From contig JABDEQ010000001.1 in the NCBI GenBank assembly GCA_013286985.1, forward strand, positions 1 to 64,000: a stretch of 64,000 bases of DNA, written 5' to 3'. Origin of the DNA: Bacteroidota bacterium (GTDB lineage Bacteria > Bacteroidota > Bacteroidia > Sphingobacteriales > Sphingobacteriaceae). Positions 36,168-45,652 of the stretch are shown in pieces; within the stretch, counting starts at the first letter, position 1, and every line of letters starts with the position of its first letter. Below the pieces are notes generated by a model, which worked only from the letters and a program-made list of their open reading frames with translations, was not told where the DNA came from and did not search any database. A program made the translations under genes and the position numbers.

Positions 36168-37544
36168 ATGAATAACGCCAAAAACATCAAACATCTTTAT
36201 GCACGGGCAGGCTTTGGAATCCGTTTTGAGGATCTGCATGATCATGAACACCGGTCGGTAAAAAAGGCGGTTAGAAAACTATTCAAGGCATCTGAAAAGC
36301 AGGAGCCCATTACTGTTTTAACGGAAAACCTGGATTTGCGCCACCCGCTAACAGATGCCGATAAAGCCAAATTCAACGAGGATAAGTACAAACAAGCTGT
36401 TGACCTTAATAATGCATGGTTAAAACAACTAAGCGAAACAGACGCACAGCTTAGGGAGAAGATGACGCTTTTTTGGCACAATCATTTCGCCTGTATATGC
36501 GGTACCGTTTATTACGCACAGCAAATTAACAATATTCAAAGAGCCAACGCCTTTGGCAACTTTAAAACCTTGCTGCTGCAAGTATCGCAAACACCAGGCA
36601 TGCTGCTATTTTTAACTAATCAGCAAAATCAAAAAGCGCACCCAAATGAAAATTTTGCCCGCGAGTTGATGGAACTTTTTACACTTGGCCGAGGGCATTA
36701 TACCGAACAGGATGTTAAAGAATCGGCCAGGGCATTTACCGGCTGGACTTACGCTGGCAAAAATGGAGAGTATGCCTTCTACCCCAGGGGACATGACGAC
36801 GGAATAAAAACTTTCATGGGCCAATCGGCTAATTTTTGCGGAGAAGATATTATTGACATTATAGTGGCCAAAAAGCAAACGGCTATTTTTATATGCTCCA
36901 AATTGTACCGCTTTTTTGTTAATGATGTGCCCGATATGGACCATGTTAATCAAATGGCCGATGTATTATATAATGCAAACTATGAGATAAAACCGCTATT
37001 GGAATATGTTTTTACTGCCGATTGGTTTTATGATGATAAAAATACAGGTAACCTCATTAAATCGCCAATTGATTTGTTGGTTGGCTTAAACAGGCAATTT
37101 TATGTCAGTTACCAGAATCCGGCGATACTGATACAGTTTCAACGCTCGTTGGGACAAGAGTTATTTCATCCGCCAAATGTTGCTGGGTGGCCTGGTGGCA
37201 AAAGCTGGATAGACAGTTCCTCATTAATGTACCGGATGAAAATACCATCTACCATCTTAAACGCCGGGGTAATTGATTTTACAGGCAAAGCCAACCCTGA
37301 AGATGAGGCGTACCTGGCATTTGAAAAAAAACAACAGCTTAATGTAATTAAAAAGGTACAGGCACAGCCCGATTGGGATAAATTTTTGAAGGAAATGCCA
37401 TCAGACATTACAAGACAGCAAATGGCCGAATTTATGCTGGAGCCCCCCATAAATAGCACCACATTAAACGAGGTGCAAAATGCGCCAGATATAAAAACAG
37501 CTGTTATACAAATAACATCGACACCAGAATATCAACTATGTTAA
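36168..37544 (+). CDS. DUF1800 family protein, copy 2
   Basis: 458 residues, clearly a tandem duplicate of the preceding gene: LYARAGFGIRFEDL, MTLFWHNHFAC, NENFARELMELFTLGRGHYTEQDVKESARAFTGW, PNVAGWPGGKSWIDSSSL, and the same ending TPEYQLC. The N-terminal third has diverged most. Function unknown; may form a complex with the DUF1501 protein 35 bp downstream. Confidence 0.9.
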   Translation: MNNAKNIKHLYARAGFGIRFEDLHDHEHRSVKKAVRKLFKASEKQEPITVLTENLDLRHPLTDADKAKFNEDKYKQAVDLNNAWLKQLSETDAQLREKMTLFWHNHFACICGTVYYAQQINNIQRANAFGNFKTLLLQVSQTPGMLLFLTNQQNQKAHPNENFARELMELFTLGRGHYTEQDVKESARAFTGWTYAGKNGEYAFYPRGHDDGIKTFMGQSANFCGEDIIDIIVAKKQTAIFICSKLYRFFVNDVPDMDHVNQMADVLYNANYEIKPLLEYVFTADWFYDDKNTGNLIKSPIDLLVGLNRQFYVSYQNPAILIQFQRSLGQELFHPPNVAGWPGGKSWIDSSSLMYRMKIPSTILNAGVIDFTGKANPEDEAYLAFEKKQQLNVIKKVQAQPDWDKFLKEMPSDITRQQMAEFMLEPPINSTTLNEVQNAPDIKTAVIQITSTPEYQLC

Positions 37545-37578
37545 CCAGGAATTAGTAAAAACCTGAAAATCAACAATT

Positions 37579-38778
37579 ATGAGGCGCAGAGATTTTTTAA
37601 GAAATACAACACTGGCATCGGGTGCTTTAATGATACCTGCTTTTTTAAAGCCATTTGAAGCTTTTGCCGCCAGCGATATATCGGGCTACAAAAACCTGGT
37701 TATTATCCAGCTTTCGGGGGGTAATGATGGCTTAAATACCATTATCCCTTTTGGTAACGATATTTATTACCAAAAACGTAAAACCATTGCCATCAATCAG
37801 CCAGATATTATTAAGCTGGATGATATGCAGGGGCTAAACCCCAACCTATCGGCCTTAAAAGAAATTTACGACCAGGGATGGATGAGTATTATTAATTCGG
37901 TAGGTTATCCTAATCCCGATAGGTCGCATTTCCGGTCAATGGACATCTGGCAAACGGCAAGTGATTCTAACCAGTTTTTATCAACCGGGTGGATAGGCCG
38001 GTATCTGGATTCCAATTGTCAGAATTGCACCAATCCGTATACCGCTATTGAGGTTGATGATACGCTCTCCTATGCAATGAAGGGTGCCAAACTAAAAGGA
38101 ATAGCTGTGCAGGACCCTAACAAGCTATACCAAACCACCCGCGAGCCATTTTTTAAAGACCTTATACATGAACATGACCATGTTAACCTGAACGAGGACA
38201 ACCTGGGCTACCTGTACAAAACAATGATAGAAACCTACTCATCGGCTGATTATATTCAGCAAACTACTAAAACCTATAACGTGGGCTGCGATTACCCCCA
38301 AACCGGGCTGGGCGGTCAATTAAAAATGGCATCAAAGTTTATAAACTCCGGCTTGCAAACCCGTGTGTATTATGTTTCTCTCAGCGGTTTTGATACCCAT
38401 GTGGGGCAGCAAAACCAACAGGGGCGCCAGTTAAAGATTTATGGTGATGCCGTAGCAGCCTTTATAAAAGACCTGAAACAAACCGGTAAGCTGGATGATA
38501 CCCTGGTAATGACCTTTTCGGAATTTGGCCGCCGTGTTGAGCAAAATGCCAGTAATGGCACCGATCACGGAACTGCCAACAATGTGATGATTTTTGGTGG
38601 CAAACTTAAAAAAGCCGGTATCTATAATAGTGCTCCAGATCTAAGTCAATTGGATAACGGTGATTTAAAATACCAGATAGATTTCAGAGATGTGTATGCC
38701 ACCCTGTTAGACAAATGGCTCAACGTAAACAATAGTCTGATATTGAACAGGAATTTTGCAGGACTGGATTTTGTATAA
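37579..38778 (+). CDS. DUF1501 family protein with Tat signal
   Basis: 399 residues. The N-terminus MRRRDFLRNTTLASGALMIP has a twin-arginine motif, so export is by Tat. Sulfatase/alkaline-phosphatase-like elements typical of DUF1501 are visible: VIIQLSGGNDGLNTIIPFG, RSHFRSMDIWQTAS, YYVSLSGFDTHVGQQNQQG, TFSEFGRRVEQNASNGTDHGTANN. Such proteins are predicted metal-dependent hydrolases, but no substrate is known. Downstream of its stop is a large GC-rich palindrome. Confidence 0.9.
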   Translation: MRRRDFLRNTTLASGALMIPAFLKPFEAFAASDISGYKNLVIIQLSGGNDGLNTIIPFGNDIYYQKRKTIAINQPDIIKLDDMQGLNPNLSALKEIYDQGWMSIINSVGYPNPDRSHFRSMDIWQTASDSNQFLSTGWIGRYLDSNCQNCTNPYTAIEVDDTLSYAMKGAKLKGIAVQDPNKLYQTTREPFFKDLIHEHDHVNLNEDNLGYLYKTMIETYSSADYIQQTTKTYNVGCDYPQTGLGGQLKMASKFINSGLQTRVYYVSLSGFDTHVGQQNQQGRQLKIYGDAVAAFIKDLKQTGKLDDTLVMTFSEFGRRVEQNASNGTDHGTANNVMIFGGKLKKAGIYNSAPDLSQLDNGDLKYQIDFRDVYATLLDKWLNVNNSLILNRNFAGLDFV

Positions 38779-38854
38779 CCCCCCGGCCCCCTGAAGGGGG
38801 AGGGTCTTTATTCAAGTATTGCTATTCAAAAACTCCCCTTCAGGGGGCTGGGGG
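38779..38854. terminator. Long GC-rich inverted repeat between convergent genes
   Basis: Arms about 38780-38802 and 38833-38854 are near-perfect complements, each containing its own palindrome of the CCCCTGAAGGGG type. It separates the DUF1501 and ffh genes, and looks like an REP-style element that may end transcription from both sides. Confidence 0.6.
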
Positions 38855-38856
38855 CG

Positions 38857-40182
38857 TTACCTCGGCATTCTGCGCATCATGTTGGCCATGGCGGCAGGGT
38901 TGCTCATTTGCTTCATCACTTTACGCATATCTTCAAACTGTTTAATTAAACGGTTTACCTCGGTTAAGTTAGTACCCGAGCCTTTGGCTATGCGGTTACG
39001 GCGGCTTTGATTAATGCCATCGGGATTTTCTTTCTCAAAAGGCGTCATAGAATTAATAATGGCTTCTATCGCTTTAAAGGCATTGTCATCAACCTCAACA
39101 TCTTTCATCATTTTGCCAACACCGGGTATCATGCCCATCAGATCTTTCATGTTACCCATTTTTTTGATCTGTTGTATCTGGCTATAAAAATCGTTAAAGT
39201 CGAATTTATTTTTGCGGATCTTCTTTTGCAGCTCGGCAGCTTCTTTTTCATCAAACTGCTGTTGTGCACGCTCCACCAACGATACCACATCACCCATACC
39301 CAGGATACGTGAAGCCATACGATCAGGGTGAAAAACGTCAAGCGCTTCCATCTTCTCGCCGGTACCGATAAATTTAATTGGCTTGTTTACTACCGATTTG
39401 ATAGAAAGGGCCGCACCACCCCGGGTGTCACCATCCAGTTTGGTTAATACTACGCCGGTAAAGTCCAACCTGTCGTTAAACACCTTGGCAGTGTTCACTG
39501 CATCCTGACCGGTCATAGAATCCACCACAAATAATATCTCGTGTGGTTTTACTGCGCCTTTAACCTGCTCAATTTCGCGCATCATGGCCTCGTCGACAGA
39601 TAAGCGGCCCGCAGTGTCAATAATCACCACGTTATTGCCATTTTGCTTAGCTAGGGCAATACCTGCTAAAGCAATAGCTATCGGATCTTTTGATTCGGGG
39701 TCGGCATAAACCGGTACATCTATCTGCTTACCTAAAACCTGCAGCTGCTCAATAGCCGCCGGGCGGTAAATATCATCAGCAACAAGTAAAGGTTTTTTAT
39801 TTTTTTGTGTTTTAAGATAATAGGCCAGCTTGCCGGTAAAAGTAGTTTTACCTGCACCGTTTAAACCGGCAATTAAAATAATGGTAGGGTTGCCTGTAAA
39901 GCTAAGTTCGGCAGTGGTTCCGCCCATCAGCTCGGTAAGCTCATCATTCATTACCTTGGTGAGCAACTGTCCCGGCGAAATGGCGGTCAATACGTTTTGA
40001 CCAATTGCTTTCTGCCTTACATCATCAGTAAAGGCTTTTGCTGTTTTATAGTTTACGTCGGCATCCAGAAGGGCTTTGCGTATTTCCTTCATGGTTTCGG
40101 CCACGTTTATTTCTGTAATAGTTCCCTGCCCTTTTAAAACTTTAAAGGCCCTGTCGAGTTTATCCGAAAGATTTTCAAACAT
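38857..40182 (-). CDS. ffh: Signal recognition particle protein Ffh
   Basis: 441-residue GTPase that binds signal peptides and 4.5S RNA and takes ribosomes to FtsY. N domain (about 1-85), G domain with P-loop GLNGAGKTTFTGKLA, DTAGRL, TKLDGDTRGGAAL, and a Met-rich M domain at the C-terminus (GNMKDLMGMIPGVGKMM, MRKVMKQMSNPAAMANMMRRMPR). Length normal. The stop faces the palindrome at 38779-38854. Confidence 0.98.
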   Translation of the reverse strand: MFENLSDKLDRAFKVLKGQGTITEINVAETMKEIRKALLDADVNYKTAKAFTDDVRQKAIGQNVLTAISPGQLLTKVMNDELTELMGGTTAELSFTGNPTIILIAGLNGAGKTTFTGKLAYYLKTQKNKKPLLVADDIYRPAAIEQLQVLGKQIDVPVYADPESKDPIAIALAGIALAKQNGNNVVIIDTAGRLSVDEAMMREIEQVKGAVKPHEILFVVDSMTGQDAVNTAKVFNDRLDFTGVVLTKLDGDTRGGAALSIKSVVNKPIKFIGTGEKMEALDVFHPDRMASRILGMGDVVSLVERAQQQFDEKEAAELQKKIRKNKFDFNDFYSQIQQIKKMGNMKDLMGMIPGVGKMMKDVEVDDNAFKAIEAIINSMTPFEKENPDGINQSRRNRIAKGSGTNLTEVNRLIKQFEDMRKVMKQMSNPAAMANMMRRMPR

Positions 40183-40357
40183 TATTCTTATCCCGTTTTG
40201 AGGTTACAAAGTTAAGATTTTGAAACAAATTGACTGAATGAGATTTTGAGCTATTGTTAAATCAAATCCATCTAAATAACTACCACATTATCAATTAATT
40301 AAATACAAAACAGTCAAAAAAATCAACTTAAAACATCCATCCTAATACTAAAGGGCT

Positions 40358-40365
40358 TATCTTTG
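40358..40365 (+). promoter_or_regulatory. -7 element before the O-methyltransferase gene
   Basis: TATCTTTG ends 5 bp before ATG 40371, implying a nearly leaderless transcript. -33 match is poor. Confidence 0.45.
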
Positions 40366-40370
40366 CCGCC

Positions 40371-41009
40371 ATGGAAATCCTACCCCATGACCTACAGGAA
40401 TACCTGGATGGGCATTGCGAGCCGGAACCGGAATGGCTGCAAGCCATTAACCGGGAGACCTATTTAAAGGTACTTAAGCCGCACATGCTATCGGGACATT
40501 ACCAGGGCAGAGTGCTGAGTTTTTTAAGTAAAATGGTACAGCCCAGGCGCATATTGGAAATAGGTACTTTTACCGGCTACGCTACTATTTGCCTTGCCGA
40601 AGGATTGACAGATGATGGTATTATACATACCATTGAGGTGAACCGCGAGCTGGAAGAAATGCTGAATGCACACTTTAAACTAACAAGTGTTGAAAAAAAG
40701 ATCAGATTGCATTTTGGCGAAGCCGTTAATATTGTACCTGATTTAGAGGAAGATAGTTTTGATTTGGTATTTATTGATGCCGATAAAAAGAACAACTTCA
40801 ACTATTTTGAGCTGGTAATAGACAGAGTAAGGCGGGGAGGATTAATAATAATTGATAATGTTTTGTGGAAAGGAAAGGTATATGGCCCCGAAAATGATGC
40901 CGATACCAAAATGATCCGCGAACTAAATGATCAGATTTCCGTAAACAACCGGGTAGAGAAAATGATTCTGCCCGTGCGTGACGGTTTATTGGTTATCAGA
41001 AAAAAGTAG
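40371..41009 (+). CDS. Class I SAM O-methyltransferase, family 3
   Basis: 212 residues. SAM motif I is RILEIGTFTGYATICLA; the metal-binding region is LVFIDADKKNNFNYFELVIDRVRRGG followed by LIIIDNVLWKGKV. This is the caffeoyl-CoA/catechol O-methyltransferase (YrrM-like) pattern. Substrate unknown; cytosolic. Three bases separate its stop from the following cell-wall enzyme. Confidence 0.9.
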   Translation: MEILPHDLQEYLDGHCEPEPEWLQAINRETYLKVLKPHMLSGHYQGRVLSFLSKMVQPRRILEIGTFTGYATICLAEGLTDDGIIHTIEVNRELEEMLNAHFKLTSVEKKIRLHFGEAVNIVPDLEEDSFDLVFIDADKKNNFNYFELVIDRVRRGGLIIIDNVLWKGKVYGPENDADTKMIRELNDQISVNNRVEKMILPVRDGLLVIRKK

Positions 41010-41012
41010 ATT

Positions 41013-41549
41013 ATGAAGAAACTCTTACTGGTTACATTGTTTTTGGCTTCGGCATTAATGGTGTCGGCACAAAAAAATACTCCCCAATCCTATATCCAAA
41101 AGTTTAAGGAAGATGCCATCCGCATTATGCACGAAACCGGGGTACCCGCAAGTATAGTTTTAGGCGTTGCCATGCACGAGTCGGCTTGCGGCAACAGCAT
41201 GCTGGCACAAAGCCTTAACAATCAGTTTGGCGTTAAAGGCAGTTCGGGTACTACCATAGTACGTCACAATAAAAAAGTGCACACCGCTTATAAACAATAC
41301 CAGTCTGTTTACGATTCGTACCAGGATTTTGCCCGCATCATGACCGAGCGCCGCGAATTTAGCGCCATGTCATTATCATTAACTCACTTTGATTACGAAG
41401 GCTGGGCACACGGCATTCAAAAGCGTGGCTACGCCAGCAGTCGCTTATGGGCATCGCAGGTGCTGGGCATCATCAAAAAATATCAATTGTATTCTTTTGA
41501 CGAAAACCCCGCTACCAATCAGCCTGTGCTGGCACAAAACACCAAATAG
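41013..41549 (+). CDS. Secreted glucosaminidase-domain protein
   Basis: 178 residues with a signal peptide (MKKLLLVTLFLASALMVSAQ). A glucosaminidase (flagellar FlgJ/LytG type) domain fills the rest: GVPASIVLGVAMHESACGNSMLAQSLNNQFGVKG, with the catalytic Glu in MHESACG, and a WAHGIQKRGYASS ending. It should cut the peptidoglycan glycan strand. A related gene with LysM follows 125 bp later. Confidence 0.88.
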   Translation: MKKLLLVTLFLASALMVSAQKNTPQSYIQKFKEDAIRIMHETGVPASIVLGVAMHESACGNSMLAQSLNNQFGVKGSSGTTIVRHNKKVHTAYKQYQSVYDSYQDFARIMTERREFSAMSLSLTHFDYEGWAHGIQKRGYASSRLWASQVLGIIKKYQLYSFDENPATNQPVLAQNTK

Positions 41550-41674
41550 TTTGATTAATTATAACCAACTATTTACATAATCTGTTGGTCAGTAAAGAAA
41601 CAAAAACCGCCTTATACACGTAATACATCTTTTAAATTATCCGGTGCTTATTACCGGGATTGATGATTATTGTA

Positions 41675-42505
41675 ATGAGAAAAATAGTTTACTTACTTAT
41701 AGGGTTAGTTTTTTTTAATTCGTGCTCGGCACGTAAATCAACAGTTACCAACAGGGATGTTCGCCGCAACAACGAAAGTGTTCAAAAGGCCAATAAAGAA
41801 TCCATCGCTAATTATACGCCGCTAACTTCAGTTCAATATATTGAGCGATATAAAGCCATTGCTATTCAGCAAATGAATTTATATGGCATACCTGCAAGCA
41901 TTACACTGGCGCAGGGGCTGTTTGAATCGGGAAGCGGCAATGGCACACTGGCAAGGGTAGCCAACAATCATTTTGGTATTAAAGCCGGATCAACCTGGAA
42001 CGGAAAGGTATATTACAAAGACGATGATAATGCAAATGACCGTTTCAGGGTTTATGATAGCCCCGAAGAATCGTTCAGGGATCACTCTGAGTTTTTAAAG
42101 AAAAAAAACTATGCCGCCTTGTTTGAGTTAGAAAAAAACGATTACAAAGGATGGGCCTACGGTTTAAAAAAAGCTGGCTATGCCACTAATCCCAACTATC
42201 CATCGCTATTGATTAACATTATTCAGAAATATAATCTGGATCAGTATGACAACCCTGAATCAGAGATTCAAAAGATTAAACGGGTTGATACTGTGCTCAC
42301 TCAGATAGACAAAAAGACAGACTCCATAGCAAAAGACTCCGCCCAGCAAAACGACAGCCCAAATAAAACTTATACCGTAAGGCAGGGAGATACACTATAT
42401 AACATTTCTAAACGTTTTGGATTGACTGTTGATGATCTGAAAGATTTAAATAGTTTAGATAACAACAACATTAAAATTGGCCAGATACTTGTAGTGGCAA
42501 AATAA
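41675..42505 (+). CDS. Glucosaminidase with C-terminal LysM
   Basis: 276 residues from ATG 41675 (MRKIVYLLIGLVFFNSCS, a lipoprotein-type signal with Cys about 17); an ATG at 41663 is an alternative. The glucosaminidase domain (residues about 50-190) has GIPASITLAQGLFESGSGNGTLARVANNHFGIKAG with a putative catalytic Glu in LFESGSG, and GWAYGLKKAGYATNPNY. The last 45 residues are LysM (YTVRQGDTLYNISKRFGLTVDDL), binding GlcNAc. A paralogue of the preceding gene; peptidoglycan remodelling at the outer envelope. Confidence 0.9.
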   Translation: MRKIVYLLIGLVFFNSCSARKSTVTNRDVRRNNESVQKANKESIANYTPLTSVQYIERYKAIAIQQMNLYGIPASITLAQGLFESGSGNGTLARVANNHFGIKAGSTWNGKVYYKDDDNANDRFRVYDSPEESFRDHSEFLKKKNYAALFELEKNDYKGWAYGLKKAGYATNPNYPSLLINIIQKYNLDQYDNPESEIQKIKRVDTVLTQIDKKTDSIAKDSAQQNDSPNKTYTVRQGDTLYNISKRFGLTVDDLKDLNSLDNNNIKIGQILVVAK

Positions 42506-42529
42506 TGTTGTTAATTAGTGTTAATGTTT

Positions 42530-43312
42530 ATGCTAAAGGTTAGCCAAAGATTTAGTTTTGGTGCTGCAATGAAATCAGGGCTGCTCTTATGTTTTTTACT
42601 AATATGCAACAGGTGTTTTTCTCAGGACAAAACCTTAGCCGGTATTGTGTTCGACAAGGACAGCAAAACGCGTATTGCCACCGTTAATGTAAGTAATATT
42701 ACCACGGGTACATCTATTTACAACAATTTTAAAGGCGAATTCAAAATAAATGCCAAGCAAGGCGATTTGCTGGTATTTACACGATTGGGGTATCATCCCG
42801 ACACCCTGAAAGTGGATAATGACGCTCCGCAAGCCATATTTATGGAACGATTGGCTATCCAGCTTAAGGAGGTTACCATTCACGATTCCTTGCTTACTCC
42901 TGATCAGCGGCTGGCCCTAACTAAACAGGATTACACCAAAATTTATGGCTCACTGGCCTATAACGATTTTCTAAGTACCAGCAGCGGCGGCGCAGGCCTG
43001 AGCATTGATGCCATATGGAACTCTTTGAGCCGCAGCGGCCGTAACGCCAGCCATTTACGCGAACTTATTGAGCAGGATTACGAGCAAAACGTAATTGATT
43101 ATCGCTTTAACCGCACATTTGTTAGCAATGTTACCGGTTTGAAGGACGGAAAACTTACCGAATTTATGTTCAGATACCGCCCGGGCTTTTACACCACAAA
43201 AAGTGCCAGCGATTATGAATTTGTATCCATGATAAGAGCCAACCTGCGCAGATACCTGCGTAACAAACGGGTTTACTCGCTGCCACCGCTCGAGCCGCAG
43301 AAGAGTAAATAA
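42530..43312 (+). CDS. Carboxypeptidase-regulatory-like domain protein, exported
   Basis: About 260 residues. Start is uncertain: ATG 42524, 42530 or 42569 all give a signal peptide ending at CFSQ. Residues about 35-125 form a CarboxypepD_reg-like beta domain (LAGIVFDKDSKTRIATVNVSNITTGTSIYNNF, LLVFTRLGYHPDTL), the domain also found at the start of SusC-type receptors. The remainder is helical (YNDFLSTSSGGAGLSIDAIWNSLSR). Unknown function; envelope protein. Confidence 0.78.
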   Translation: MLKVSQRFSFGAAMKSGLLLCFLLICNRCFSQDKTLAGIVFDKDSKTRIATVNVSNITTGTSIYNNFKGEFKINAKQGDLLVFTRLGYHPDTLKVDNDAPQAIFMERLAIQLKEVTIHDSLLTPDQRLALTKQDYTKIYGSLAYNDFLSTSSGGAGLSIDAIWNSLSRSGRNASHLRELIEQDYEQNVIDYRFNRTFVSNVTGLKDGKLTEFMFRYRPGFYTTKSASDYEFVSMIRANLRRYLRNKRVYSLPPLEPQKSK

Positions 43313-43358
43313 TCAGAAGCGAATAATTGCAATAATTTAACCTTTTATACCCTTTCCA

Positions 43359-43390
43359 TTGCCCATTATTGAGGATATATAATAAATTTG
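43359..43390 (+). promoter_or_regulatory. Promoter of the DUF3078 gene
   Basis: TTG at 43359-43361, 21 bp, then TAAATTTG at 43383-43390, a full -33/-7 pair, about 50 bp before ATG 43442. Confidence 0.65.
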
Positions 43391-43441
43391 CGCCAAATCT
43401 GTTTATAACAGCTTTCAAATAAAAATAAACTATTGCCTGTT

Positions 43442-44452
43442 ATGTTAAAAACCAGCCCCGGGCTTTTCTTATTGTTGATATTTGGCTTTACCCTTTCTGC
43501 AACAGCACAAAAAACAGACTCTACCAAAGTTGATACTAATTTGCTCAATAAATACAGGATTGAACCTGGCCGCAACTCATTGCCCATGCGCTACCGGCCC
43601 GCAGAAATAAAAGAAGAACAACTGCCTGTTTCCTTGCTTGATTATAAAGTTAGCTACTGGCATAAATCGGTTTTATTTGGGTTGAATTTTACGCAATCGG
43701 CTTTTACCAGCAATTATAGTGCAGGTGGTGTAAGCTCGCTGGCGTTGGGATCAAACTTTGATTACAAGGCCGAGTACAATAAAACGCCGGTAGATTTTAC
43801 CACAGAACTGAGCCTGCTTTACGGCATCTCGAAAAACAAGGGACAAGGTTCACGTAAAACAAACGACCGGATATTTTTTGATAACAAGTTAGCCAAGCAA
43901 TTGTCCAAGCGCTGGTTTTTCTTCGGCTCCTTAACTTTCGAATCGCAGTTTACCAAAGGGTTTAATTATACTAATCCGGACGGTACCGATGCACAAACAC
44001 CTTACGAAATTTCAGACTTTATGGCACCCGGTTATTTAACCGAGTCGGTGGGTTTTGAGTACAAGCCAACAAAATACTTTGATCTTCGTTTAGGTACAGG
44101 TACCGCAAGGCAAACTTTTGTTTTGGATACTACCATTTATCACAACCAACCCACCAACTATGGTGTACCTATAGGCCATACTATTTACAATGAGCTGGCC
44201 GTATCGGTAGTTGCCGCTATTGATAAGGACCTGATGAAGAACCTGCATATTAATGTCCGCTATGCGTTATTCATTCCCTACATACAACCGTTTGCTTATA
44301 TGAGCCACCGTGTTGATGCCACTATTACGGCCAAAGTGAACAGACTGGTGGCAGTAACCATAAACGGAACATTTTTGTATGATAAACACACTTCAGATGC
44401 CGTGCAGGGAACCGAAGGATTGGCGCTGGGAGTAATTTATAAATTCCCGTAA
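43442..44452 (+). CDS. DUF3078 outer-membrane-type protein
   Basis: 336 residues from ATG 43442 (MLKTSPGLFLLLIFGFTLSATAQ, signal peptide). The body is beta-strand-like with aromatic spacing: VLFGLNFTQSAFTSNYSAGGVSSLALGSNFDYKAEY, FFDNKLAKQLSKRWFFFGSLTFESQF, and a late ALGVIYKFP ending. It fits DUF3078, a barrel family of unknown function common in Bacteroidota. Own promoter; not in an operon with the egt genes, which face the other way. Confidence 0.8.
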   Translation: MLKTSPGLFLLLIFGFTLSATAQKTDSTKVDTNLLNKYRIEPGRNSLPMRYRPAEIKEEQLPVSLLDYKVSYWHKSVLFGLNFTQSAFTSNYSAGGVSSLALGSNFDYKAEYNKTPVDFTTELSLLYGISKNKGQGSRKTNDRIFFDNKLAKQLSKRWFFFGSLTFESQFTKGFNYTNPDGTDAQTPYEISDFMAPGYLTESVGFEYKPTKYFDLRLGTGTARQTFVLDTTIYHNQPTNYGVPIGHTIYNELAVSVVAAIDKDLMKNLHINVRYALFIPYIQPFAYMSHRVDATITAKVNRLVAVTINGTFLYDKHTSDAVQGTEGLALGVIYKFP

Positions 44453-44476
44453 GTCATATTGACGCTGAGTCTTGAA

Positions 44477-44517
44477 TCTTGAGTCTCAGGTCAAGATATC
44501 GCAAAACAGACTCAAGA
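44477..44517. terminator. Hairpin between the DUF3078 gene and egtD
   Basis: Ten-bp arms TCTTGAGTCT (44477-44486) and its complement (44508-44517) between convergent genes. No long T run. Confidence 0.45.
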
Positions 44518-44554
44518 CTAAAAACTATTGGCTCAACACCAGGTCAGTTCCACC

Positions 44555-45547
44555 TTATTCTGCCAGCCAGATAGCGTCAACAAACCACTTCTTACTGTCG
44601 TAAAACTGGTTAACCGGTTTAAATCGTGCTTTTTGGGCCATCCGTTCGGTTTGGGCGATGGTGAATTTTTGGGAGATCTCCATAAAAATATACTCGTCCT
44701 TTTTAAAGCTGATGGTTTCGCCGCCTACCTTTACCTCCTGATCTGCAATACTCACCAGGTAGCTTTTGCAGGCTCCAGTGTCAGGATCATAAGTGGGGTA
44801 ATGCTCAAACTGGCTGGCATCAAAATTGCCTTCCAGCTCGCGGTTAATGCGTTCAAGCAAATTCAGGTTAAATCTTTTGGTAATACCTTCCTTATCGTTA
44901 TAAGCGGCCAGTACGGTTTTAGGATTTTTTTTCAGGTCGATGCCTATCAGCAGCATATCACCTTCTGACAGATGATTACGTATTTCTGCGCAAAACTGTT
45001 CTGCTTCATCTGCGTGCATATTGCCAATGTTTGATCCTAAAAACATTACCACTTTGCGTTTATTTGAAGCTGATGCCGCCCGGGTAAGCATATCAAAATA
45101 TTCGCCGTTAAGGCCCTCTATTTGTATACCGGGCAACGTAACCGGCAAGGTTATGTTTAAATAAGATATTACGTTTGATGAAATATCAATAGGCAGGTAA
45201 GTAAAGCAGGCCTGATTATCCAGCAGGTATTTAAGCAAATAACTCGATTTAGTGGCATCGCCCGCACCCAGTTCAATCAACTCAAACGCATCGCCATCGC
45301 CAATGATGGCTTTACAGATATCGGCTGTTTTTTCTGAAAATATTTCCAGCTCGCAATTGGTTGGATAATACTCCTCACAGTTCATCAGATCCTGAAAAAG
45401 CTTATCGCCATTGGCATCATAAAAATATTTAGAGTTTAAATACTTGGGCGTTGCACTTAAACCGGTTATTACATCATCATAAAACTGATTTGTTTTTGAT
45501 GGCCTGCTTAATTCGGCTTGCGCCAGTGTAGTGTCCATGTTTTTCAT
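44555..45547 (-). CDS. egtD: L-histidine N-alpha-methyltransferase EgtD
   Basis: 330 residues. Trimethylates histidine to hercynine with three SAM, the first step of ergothioneine synthesis. Signatures: FYDDVITGLSATPKYLNSKYFYDANGDKLF, CEEYYPTNCELEIF, SAM site ELGAGDATKSSYLLKY, NIGNMHADEA, and near the end FMEISQKFT, whose Glu-x-Ser matches the histidine-ammonium contact (E282/S284) of mycobacterial EgtD. A 105-bp gap with an inverted repeat (45581-45589/45620-45628) separates it from egtB, the only long gap in the operon. Confidence 0.95.
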   Translation of the reverse strand: MKNMDTTLAQAELSRPSKTNQFYDDVITGLSATPKYLNSKYFYDANGDKLFQDLMNCEEYYPTNCELEIFSEKTADICKAIIGDGDAFELIELGAGDATKSSYLLKYLLDNQACFTYLPIDISSNVISYLNITLPVTLPGIQIEGLNGEYFDMLTRAASASNKRKVVMFLGSNIGNMHADEAEQFCAEIRNHLSEGDMLLIGIDLKKNPKTVLAAYNDKEGITKRFNLNLLERINRELEGNFDASQFEHYPTYDPDTGACKSYLVSIADQEVKVGGETISFKKDEYIFMEISQKFTIAQTERMAQKARFKPVNQFYDSKKWFVDAIWLAE

Positions 45548-45580
45548 TGGAGTAATTTGTTTTTCTAGGGCAATGAAGCT

Positions 45581-45628
45581 ATCATGAGCTGTTTTTTATT
45601 TATTTTAATTTGTGAGCGGGCTCATGAT
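45581..45628. promoter_or_regulatory. Inverted repeat in the egtB-egtD gap
   Basis: ATCATGAGC at 45581-45589 and its complement at 45620-45628, 30-nt AT-rich loop. Could be a partial terminator, RNA processing hairpin or operator. Confidence 0.35.
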
Positions 45629-45652
45629 GGTTTCATAGTATAGTTGATATTT

